Shown here piece after piece: positions 46,201-52,657 of a DNA stretch of 52,657 nucleotides. Under the pieces are notes generated by a model, which had not been told where the DNA came from, did no database searches, and saw nothing but the letters and a program-made list of their open reading frames with translations. How positions within the stretch are numbered: the stretch's first letter is position 1; every line of letters starts with the position of its first letter. The stretch covers positions 1 through 52,657 of the forward strand of contig JABMQF010000032.1 of assembly GCA_013203345.1 (NCBI GenBank), read 5' to 3'. The stretch comes from Candidatus Woesearchaeota archaeon (GTDB lineage: Archaea; Nanobdellota; Nanobdellia; Woesearchaeales; UBA11576). The position numbers and the translations under genes were made by a program.

Positions 46201-47868
46201 GAGCTAGTGCCTAAAGAACTTGAAGAATTAAAAGAAAAGCTGAGAACAACTGAAGAAGAACTCAAGAATACTCAAGCAAGCAGGGGACAGCTCAAAGAAG
46301 TTATTAATGCTGCAGCAGAACGAATTCATCAGCTTGAGTCAACACAGCAAGTATTAAAACCAATCATAGATGTTGATATTACATCAAAAACAGCGGATAT
46401 GAGACAAAAAGTTGAAGAAGAACTTCAAATAAGCATAAACACAAAGATTACATTAGAGGTGCTTGATAGAGTTATCAGATTAAAAGATACCAATCCCTCC
46501 AAGACAATTGAATTGATTGATGACTCACTACCACACATGATGCAATTTGATAAGAATGTTAACATGCATGAAGAGGAAAAATCAATTCTCACAAATACTA
46601 TTTCTAGATTGCAGGAAATCAAATCAGTTCTAGAGACAAGTATTGCGATGGCTCATCCAATCGTTGCAAAACCGATTGTGATAGCAATAGGTGATGTACA
46701 TGGTGATTGGAAAAAATTAAAAGAAGTGATGAACAAAGCAGGCGTACTTGAAGGCGATAGGTGGAGCGCACCAAAAGGAACAAAGGTTGTTCTACTTGGA
46801 GATTACATAGACAGAGGTGAAGAGACCTTTGAAGTGCTCTACCAGCTCATGAAACTCAAACAAAAAGCAGGGGAACAGCTAGTCATGCTCATCGGAAACC
46901 ACGAGGCTATGTTCCTCGGAGCATTCGACTGGGAAGGTTTTGATAAACCAAAGATATTTGAGAGTTATTTAGCAGAGGAACAAAGCTTTGAGCAAAACAC
47001 CAATGGAGAAGAAGATGCAGTCAGGCAATGGAATTTCAACAACACGACTCATAAATTCAGGCAACTTTATCTGAGGCTTAGAAAGTTGAAGATCAGCTGG
47101 TTAGGCAATGAGTTGATAAAAAATAAGAACACAGGCCTTCCTTTGTATAATGAGCAGGGTGAAGTGCAAAGCCATGTGTTGAACTCCCTGGGATTAAACT
47201 TCAATGATTTGCTGAAAGATTCGCGCCTTATCTTCAAAACATCCTACAAGGATATCCCTATGAAAAAATATATTGAGTTCCTAAGAAAAAACCTTGTAAG
47301 TCATTATATGGATGATAACTACAAAGTCCTCTTTGTTCATGCAGGAATTCCATTCCATGCAGATAACATGGAAGATCTAAGTGACAATCCGCTTATTAGA
47401 ACACCTGGCGATTTCGTGAATAGGCAAGAGCTGAACAAGCTACTGGCAGATCTGGATAATAGAATCAAAAAGAAGGATATAAACTTCATGATAACCGCCA
47501 CAGAGCTTTCACCACTTACTGCAGCCGAACCAGTCAAAAGGTCGTATGAATGGTACGATATCTACAAAAAGTATTGGAAAAAGAGTTCGGAAGAGAACGA
47601 AGCAAGGATAAGCAGTTTGATATCAGATTCATTGAAATTCTCTGCTGTTGTTCATGGACACTCGCGACACAGACCAAATGAAGACAATCTGCAATCCTGG
47701 TATACCCACAATAACAGGATAAGAAGAGAATACAATATTGATTTCGGCATGTCCAAAGGATATAAAACAAGCCCTGGCGGATGGCTTGTGTTAAACAACA
47801 ATAAAACAATAGATGTAAACATCATAACTGATACAGATGTCAATAAGTACACTTACAAACTAGAATGA
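43261..47868 (+). CDS. 1535-aa membrane-anchored coiled-coil protein with C-terminal PPP-type phosphatase domain
   Basis: Two N-terminal TM segments, about 1100 aa coiled coil, then IAIGDVHGDW, LLGDYIDRGEE, LIGNHEAMFLG, VHAGIP, VVHGHSRH. Confidence 0.88.
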   Translation: MITKNKVGLYGVFWVFIGIVAILQFSKGINGVVTGTGIISVGLVIFSVFVIFIKPKVRIFKELLDIKEEEFDADDLSKSYQSIKQHGSKTIKAVKGVKENIPDISSKIRQTCSTLKTKLTSKQARKETVGEQINAVAEVTQEVEKTLEELAESTDQRSATGKLLSVLIGELEAEHKEVASKIEELQDNKEDFGRIEQLLKDNLERCRKVLTSEDLEVKIRELHGVEELIAREREEKIDDKLQKELIVAEQQSHYLKKLQKRTHSTIKQLQAAIHPDGRDKNYQEMQARLDNMETISDSLATVAEDHAKLVMNIIQSMRNADRQVQQLHLLELQQEKNKHIGLAENAKLRVIEADKKAEDFSKILRSSQAENTELKKRVDELFSSVARANMNLNAWRKDLKTAKEAIKGDKDLETLLANLNTTDSNKKIDLINRLVKAVIASDENASNMLESKAAAEAQVNELNRKVAALKEEKNNTENALSAAKEENKEFRRNIIRKEEMISEINLNFSKEVDDETRKRYGEELEKLGKEKQEMQIKLRESTNDCSIRAKEIEEVKSSLAASQEKVKALEPQLSDLTRETKDALKQKDNVQAELKRIQKEFADQKDDLTKKISELEEKIVEERKRFKKAQEEKNRLSEQADKSHKAVQEQENRTSLAWDATKRLEEQKKEHMHVISEMHKLVEKERKNNDNLHTAISEANIESRKALRHLNGLKQIYAQELSTGHLQAEELTTTNLEFERNIRNLEDSLMTLKDRKLQLESLPEDRIDTSTEDEIKDFIHEIAELTKAIKEDKKDLGKSKELARSMEERAEHAEERINIIEEERLQVFQDLESSNAELENLRKNNEADTARHHEEVDKLQGKILELEANIENIQESIKNASSVIDNAEEIEHREQELAELIDEYKELISKRTQVQELTVRRVHALRKIQTDYQNNVKETEQLSEEKAILESELEEAKRRENNLLNENKRLIDEENVIKTIELVPKELEELKEKLRTTEEELKNTQASRGQLKEVINAAAERIHQLESTQQVLKPIIDVDITSKTADMRQKVEEELQISINTKITLEVLDRVIRLKDTNPSKTIELIDDSLPHMMQFDKNVNMHEEEKSILTNTISRLQEIKSVLETSIAMAHPIVAKPIVIAIGDVHGDWKKLKEVMNKAGVLEGDRWSAPKGTKVVLLGDYIDRGEETFEVLYQLMKLKQKAGEQLVMLIGNHEAMFLGAFDWEGFDKPKIFESYLAEEQSFEQNTNGEEDAVRQWNFNNTTHKFRQLYLRLRKLKISWLGNELIKNKNTGLPLYNEQGEVQSHVLNSLGLNFNDLLKDSRLIFKTSYKDIPMKKYIEFLRKNLVSHYMDDNYKVLFVHAGIPFHADNMEDLSDNPLIRTPGDFVNRQELNKLLADLDNRIKKKDINFMITATELSPLTAAEPVKRSYEWYDIYKKYWKKSSEENEARISSLISDSLKFSAVVHGHSRHRPNEDNLQSWYTHNNRIRREYNIDFGMSKGYKTSPGGWLVLNNNKTIDVNIITDTDVNKYTYKLE

Positions 47869-48013
47869 AATCAATCCAAACAAATTCAAAATACACTATT
47901 GATATATAAACAATTTATAAAAAAAACAAAAACATTATAAACCCAAAATACCCAATCAAGACCCAGGAATTATAAAAGACTGGCGTAAACATAATAAAAG
48001 AAAGAGGAATCTC

Positions 48014-50371
48014 ATGGAAAAGAGACAATTTTTAGCCCTGTTTATTGCAGTAACACTATTATTTTTGCTACTGACAGGCTGTGCAGGAATTACTAGAATA
48101 GATAATTTCTTTGAAAACAAGGAATATCTCGATCATAGCAAGATTATAGATTTCGCTCTTTTCTTTATTATTTTCTTTGCACTTACTTACACTGGACTTA
48201 GTAGAGTCTGGGGTGAAGGTTTTGGCAAACCAGGTGATGCAAAAGGACCTATTGTAGGGATATCTCTGGCATTAGGAATTACTCTCGCTTTCGCCATAAT
48301 ATCCCAGACTAGATTCTCTATTACAACAATGTTCCCTATTGCCAAGGCTATGTTATTCCTCTTGATATGGTTCGTGATATGGGGATTGTTTATTGCTTCA
48401 AAAATTTTCGGAGAACACTGGGGTGGCAAAGCTATCGCCGCTATTCTTGCGTTAATCGCTTGCTATTTGATTTTCAGTATTGCAACTTTCTTTATCTGCG
48501 AGATGGAGTCAAACCAGGATGATCCTGCTTGTGAATCTGGATTCTTTAGTGGTGGTGCCCAATTATTACAAAAACTGATTAGATCATTAACACCTGACCC
48601 ATCTCCAGATCCTACGCCTGGACCAACACCAGGACCAACACCCACACCAGAATGTAGAGCAATCTCAGACTGTCCTGCTAATCATAATTGTATTGGGGGT
48701 AAATGTGAAGAACTACTCGAACCTGCTCCTCCTTGTACAACAACAGCTGATTGCTTTGCAGGTCAAATTTGTATAAGTGGTTCTTGCTTTGTCAGGAATT
48801 GTGATAGCAGTTCAGATTGTTCAGATGGTAAAACTTGCAAGGATGGTCAATGTTTAGATAGGGAATGTAATTCTATCTCAGACTGTCCTGCTAACAATAA
48901 TTGTATTGATGGTAATTGTGAAGAACTACTTCAGCCAAGACCTACTTGTACAACAACAGCTGACTGCTTTGCAGGTCAGATATGTATAAGCGGTACTTGT
49001 TTTGTCAAAGAATGTGATAGCAGTTCAGATTGTTCAGGTGGTAAGACTTGCAATAATGGTCAGTGTATAACTCCTGAGTGTACAAGCAATTCTGACTGCG
49101 GAACAAATGAAGCCTGCACAAATGGTGCGTGCGTCGCTATAGAATGTTCAAGTAATTCTGACTGCGGAACAAATGAGATCTGCAGGAATAATGAGTGTAT
49201 AACTCCAACAATCTGTACAGGTCTTCCGGGTAGCTGCCCAGACGGTCAGGTTTGCAGGAATAATGCTTGCGTACCAAGCCCATCAAGCTGTAGAAGCTAT
49301 GCTGACTGCGGCACAGGCATGGAGTGTAGAGCAGGAGTATGCGTTGCTTCAACAAGTTGTAATATGGATAGTGATTGCCTTCTTGAAAGAGTCTGTAGGG
49401 ATAATCGCTGTGTAGAACCTTATGATGCTCCTAATGATCCACAATCAGGAAATCAAGACCAGGAAGGATCTGGTGAAGAAGAAAATGAAGAAGGTGGAGG
49501 AATCCCCTGGTGGGTATGGATCATTATTGGAGTGATCGTACTTATTCTGCTAGGTCTGCTAGGAGTATCTGTTGTAGCAACTGGTTTTGTAGGTCACAGA
49601 GTTGGGTATCACCAATGGAAGAAGTGGAAGCATGGTGAAGACCTCTCTATTATGGATGATAGGATACTCGAACTTATAGTAAAAGCCATGGAAATGCTCG
49701 AAGCTTTGAACAATGACATAGGTAACAGAGAACATACTAATGATGAAAAAAGCCTTTGGAAAAGAGCAATGCAAAGCAAATCGCCCCGTCTGCGCAAGAG
49801 CATTGAGAAATATCTCGGTGGAGCAGGGTATGACAATATAACCTACGCTCCTAATCTTAACCCTCCTACTGCTGGCGGTCCAAGCAGAAAGAAGTTCCTT
49901 GACAGGGTTGAGTCCTGTGCACACACAATTAGAGAAACTCATAGTCTTTTGAACAACCGTCTGTTGAATTTCTTCTGGCCTAAGCTAAAGAGAATCAAAA
50001 AAATTGAAGACAGACTTATGAAGACTGCTGTATCACCTATAGTTCACTTTGACAAAAAAGTCACTTTCATGTATAAAGCACCACCAAGAACAACAAATAT
50101 CACAGAAGTGAAAGTTAATTATCAAAAGCCTGATGGAAGCGTCAAAACAGAGACATTGTTCAATGTGAACCCCAATATAAATGTCTGGAAATTCAAGACA
50201 TCTGACCCTCTTGTTGACGGCGCTTACAAATACAAATACTTAGTCACTCAAGGTGGAGTAGTTACTCAGCTAAAAGATTCGCTTAACAACATGTCACCAC
50301 CAGGAACTACCCAATGGAGTTTGCTGACAGTCAAGGATCCAGAGAGAGATCCAGCAGGACCAAGGCCTTAA
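48014..50371 (+). CDS. Multi-TM protein with repeated Cys-rich ectodomain and C-terminal CBM48/E-set-like domain (785 aa)
   Basis: LLTGCAG lipobox-like start; IDFALFFIIFFALTYTGLSRV; TPDPSPDPTPGPTPGPTPTP linker; many CxxxxDCxxxxxCxxxxC modules; TM WWVWIIIGVIVLILLGLLGVSV; NVWKFKTSDPLVDGAYKYKYLVTQGG. Confidence 0.8.
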   Translation: MEKRQFLALFIAVTLLFLLLTGCAGITRIDNFFENKEYLDHSKIIDFALFFIIFFALTYTGLSRVWGEGFGKPGDAKGPIVGISLALGITLAFAIISQTRFSITTMFPIAKAMLFLLIWFVIWGLFIASKIFGEHWGGKAIAAILALIACYLIFSIATFFICEMESNQDDPACESGFFSGGAQLLQKLIRSLTPDPSPDPTPGPTPGPTPTPECRAISDCPANHNCIGGKCEELLEPAPPCTTTADCFAGQICISGSCFVRNCDSSSDCSDGKTCKDGQCLDRECNSISDCPANNNCIDGNCEELLQPRPTCTTTADCFAGQICISGTCFVKECDSSSDCSGGKTCNNGQCITPECTSNSDCGTNEACTNGACVAIECSSNSDCGTNEICRNNECITPTICTGLPGSCPDGQVCRNNACVPSPSSCRSYADCGTGMECRAGVCVASTSCNMDSDCLLERVCRDNRCVEPYDAPNDPQSGNQDQEGSGEEENEEGGGIPWWVWIIIGVIVLILLGLLGVSVVATGFVGHRVGYHQWKKWKHGEDLSIMDDRILELIVKAMEMLEALNNDIGNREHTNDEKSLWKRAMQSKSPRLRKSIEKYLGGAGYDNITYAPNLNPPTAGGPSRKKFLDRVESCAHTIRETHSLLNNRLLNFFWPKLKRIKKIEDRLMKTAVSPIVHFDKKVTFMYKAPPRTTNITEVKVNYQKPDGSVKTETLFNVNPNINVWKFKTSDPLVDGAYKYKYLVTQGGVVTQLKDSLNNMSPPGTTQWSLLTVKDPERDPAGPRP
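48651..49076 (+). repeat. Two tandem 213-bp (71-aa) repeats encoding Cys-rich modules
   Basis: Units 48651-48863 and 48864-49076 share long identical stretches, e.g. ATCTCAGACTGTCCTGCTAA and TGTACAACAACAGCTGA. Confidence 0.85.
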
Positions 50372-50372
50372 A

Positions 50373-51422
50373 ATGGAAATTCAGACAAGCCATACAGCAG
50401 AAGAAAGGAGAAAGCGCATTCTTGAGCGTATGGACATGGTTAAAACATTTTTCGAAGATGGTGATATAAGCGGAGCTTTAACAACATTAGGTGGAGTAAA
50501 AGAAGAGTATATCAAGATTAAGGAAGACACTGCTGTTGACCCTGCAGAAAAAATAAACATTGAAACTGCAGAAAAAAACGCTGACCAACAGATTGCGGCT
50601 TCAAAAAAAGCATTCAAAGAAGACGAGGCAATGCACAAACTGCTGGCTGGAAAGACAGTAAGCATAGAACAATTGATTTCTTTGGTTAATTACTTTAGCA
50701 TAGATCCTGAGAACGACAAATGGCTTTCTGAAAGACTTTCATTCAAGCGCTTGGTATATAAGAAAAAAGGTTACAAGATACTCAAGTTCCGCTCAAAGGA
50801 CGACCAGGGCCAGATTCAGCTTGATGGTTTTGTTCATGTGCAGTCATTGGAGAAAGAGATTGACAAAGGTTGGATCCCTGTTGATGAGAAAACAATAGAA
50901 CGCATACTTGCAAAAGAGACTGCGCAGGAAATGAACAACATTGAGAAAGGAATGACCGAGACTCCACAAAAATTAATTGGTCTTATTCAGAACCTTCGGG
51001 ATCAGAAGATACAGCCAGAAATGATAAAAAAGAAGATCTTAGATACAAAACCTAAGATAAAAATGGGAGAGCATACAGCAAATATAAACTATTACATGGA
51101 GATCAACAACCATCCTGTGATACATATTGAAGGCTTCCCTGCTTCTGTATGGCTGAAACTGGAAGAACGAGCAATAGGGACTGCGGTCAGTATCCTACAC
51201 TTACTCGAACCTCTGTCAGGCAAACTAGGTAATATCAAACCATTTGGAGCTCACACCATTGAAGAAGCAATGGATCTTCGTGACCATGACATCAAAGAAC
51301 TTAGTTTCTGGAAGGAAAAAGAACCTGAAAACAACATAACAATTGAGGAAATAAACGCCTTGATATTCATGAAAAAAGGCAGGGGCGTTGTACGAAATAA
51401 AAAACCCGCCAAACCAGAATGA
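50373..51422 (+). CDS. Soluble protein of unknown function (349 aa)
   Basis: Starts 2 nt after preceding stop. Confidence 0.65.
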   Translation: MEIQTSHTAEERRKRILERMDMVKTFFEDGDISGALTTLGGVKEEYIKIKEDTAVDPAEKINIETAEKNADQQIAASKKAFKEDEAMHKLLAGKTVSIEQLISLVNYFSIDPENDKWLSERLSFKRLVYKKKGYKILKFRSKDDQGQIQLDGFVHVQSLEKEIDKGWIPVDEKTIERILAKETAQEMNNIEKGMTETPQKLIGLIQNLRDQKIQPEMIKKKILDTKPKIKMGEHTANINYYMEINNHPVIHIEGFPASVWLKLEERAIGTAVSILHLLEPLSGKLGNIKPFGAHTIEEAMDLRDHDIKELSFWKEKEPENNITIEEINALIFMKKGRGVVRNKKPAKPE

Positions 51423-51537
51423 TACAGATAATAACCATTTAAGAATAACAAAAATTTTATATACTCACCAACTCAACTCCCTTCGAAAAGAGGCACTACT
51501 GCTTCTATAAATCATAATAAAAAAGAAAACTCATGAG

Positions 51538-52509
51538 GTGTTTTATATGGAAGAAAAAGATTTTAAGAAACTTATTGAACTCATTAAAAAACTCGCTCAC
51601 AAATGTCACTTAGCAGCATTGAAAGGTGTTGCAGACCTTGAGACAATACGCAGCATAACCACAACAAAAGAAATAAAATATTCACAACAAGAACTAGAAC
51701 ATGCTGAAAAAGACATGAAAGATCTTGAAGATGCAATTGAAAAACACCTAATCGCAAAAGCACAGCACTACGAAATTGATATTCTAAGAAATATTGTCCG
51801 CAGCATTAAGAACCTATACCTTAGTGGATTCAATATTACCATTTTTGAAAGAATCGCATTAAAAGATCTAAATAATTTTGTCAATGACTCTGTAAGAAAA
51901 ATTAAAAACGAAGAATATAGGCGAGCAATTAATGATGTAATCAGCAATATTATTGAAGAATGGACTGATAATCTCAGGACAATTCACGAGGGAGCCAACG
52001 CAGTCCTTAGCTCAGCAAAGGGCAGAACAACTATAACGCTAAAACTAACAGAAGCAATCCACGTTAGAGGACCAAGCATCATCAAAAGAATACAGGAGCA
52101 ACACCTAATCAAAGAAGGTCATAGAGATACCAAGAAAGCAAATGCTATTATGAATGAAATCATTAAAACGCGAAATTTAGATAAAAATAAAGCATTCGAA
52201 AAACTTAAAAGTCTAAAAACCACTGAAATTGAAGGAATTAAAGATTACACAAAAGCAATTAAACTGCTCGATACAGACTGGCAAAATGATTTAAAGGAAT
52301 TCAATGATTTGGTAGAAAAGACAAACAAAGCTGTTGAAAAACATGAAATACCTCAAAGAGACGCTGAACAAATAAAGGAATTACAAACAATATTGGTAAA
52401 CAATTTTGTTGAGCCGTTCTTACATAGCATAAATGAAAGCGTTAACCAATTAAATTCCATAAAAAAACAAGTTGAATCAAAAGCAGCACAACTCAAAAAA
52501 GCAGCCTAA
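51538..52509 (+). CDS. Helical/coiled-coil protein of unknown function (323 aa)
   Basis: Start 51538 or MEEKDF at 51547; own TATA-like AATTTTATATACTC upstream. Confidence 0.65.
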   Translation: MFYMEEKDFKKLIELIKKLAHKCHLAALKGVADLETIRSITTTKEIKYSQQELEHAEKDMKDLEDAIEKHLIAKAQHYEIDILRNIVRSIKNLYLSGFNITIFERIALKDLNNFVNDSVRKIKNEEYRRAINDVISNIIEEWTDNLRTIHEGANAVLSSAKGRTTITLKLTEAIHVRGPSIIKRIQEQHLIKEGHRDTKKANAIMNEIIKTRNLDKNKAFEKLKSLKTTEIEGIKDYTKAIKLLDTDWQNDLKEFNDLVEKTNKAVEKHEIPQRDAEQIKELQTILVNNFVEPFLHSINESVNQLNSIKKQVESKAAQLKKAA

Positions 52510-52590
52510 ACATTTTTTTCTTTTTCTTATTCCCTTAACCTAGACTTTTGCGTTTTTCCTCGATGGAGTGTTGTTTTTTGAAAACGAAAG

Positions 52591-52602
52591 TTTTATATAT
52601 AA
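52591..52602 (+). promoter_or_regulatory. Archaeal TATA box for gene at right edge
   Basis: TTTTATATATAA about 22 nt before ATG at 52624. Confidence 0.55.
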
Positions 52603-52623
52603 GTTGTTGCTACATGTGTCAAC

Positions 52624-52657
52624 ATGAGAAAAATTAAAGTTAGTAAGGGAAATTTGA
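52624..52657 (+). CDS. N-terminus of gene truncated by window edge
   Basis: MRKIKVSKGNL... after TATA-like promoter. Confidence 0.4.
   Translation, partial: MRKIKVSKGNL

Noticed and set aside
48014-50371. Calling the Cys repeats EGF or Dickkopf domains
   Set aside because: CxxxxDCxxxxxCxxxxC spacing is only loosely similar; left as Cys-rich modules pending profile search.
1-52657. CRISPR array, cas genes, rRNA genes, cdc6/orc-linked replication origin
   Set aside because: No regularly spaced direct repeats, Cas motifs, rRNA core sequences or canonical Orc1/Cdc6 gene seen by eye.

Overview
This AT-rich window looks archaeal, probably DPANN-like. The support is an intron-containing tRNA-Met(CAT), a tRNA-Ala(GGC) with two non-canonical introns, rpl35ae, NadM-type NMNAT, VapB(DUF217)/VapC, and TATA-type promoters. 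The left part (0-6 kb) has a B12-binding-type radical SAM protein and a two-gene M16 peptidase lipoprotein pair (one active, one with a degenerate HxxEH motif). From 6.6 to 27 kb is an accessory/defence-like island. It holds an AAA+DUF234 ATPase, a PIN-like two-gene unit, a PD-(D/E)XK-like protein, a membrane-anchored UvrD-family helicase, DUF2779, PIN genes, RadC and a Type I R-M operon with unusual passengers. The island is flanked by two metallophosphoesterase paralogs (the right one has lost its active site), and DUF2779 is present as one intact and one broken copy. From 28 to 35 kb there is a Hanks-type Ser/Thr kinase, VapBC, HIT, an alpha/beta hydrolase, NMNAT, L35Ae and both tRNAs. From 35.6 to 52.5 kb runs a co-directional cluster of nine large, mostly uncharacterised proteins: a degenerate P-loop ATPase, three related multi-TM proteins with different ectodomains, several helical/coiled-coil proteins, and a 1535-aa TM + coiled-coil + PPP-type phosphatase fusion. 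This cluster is the best candidate for an undescribed system. All assignments come from reading motifs by eye; no database searches were run.
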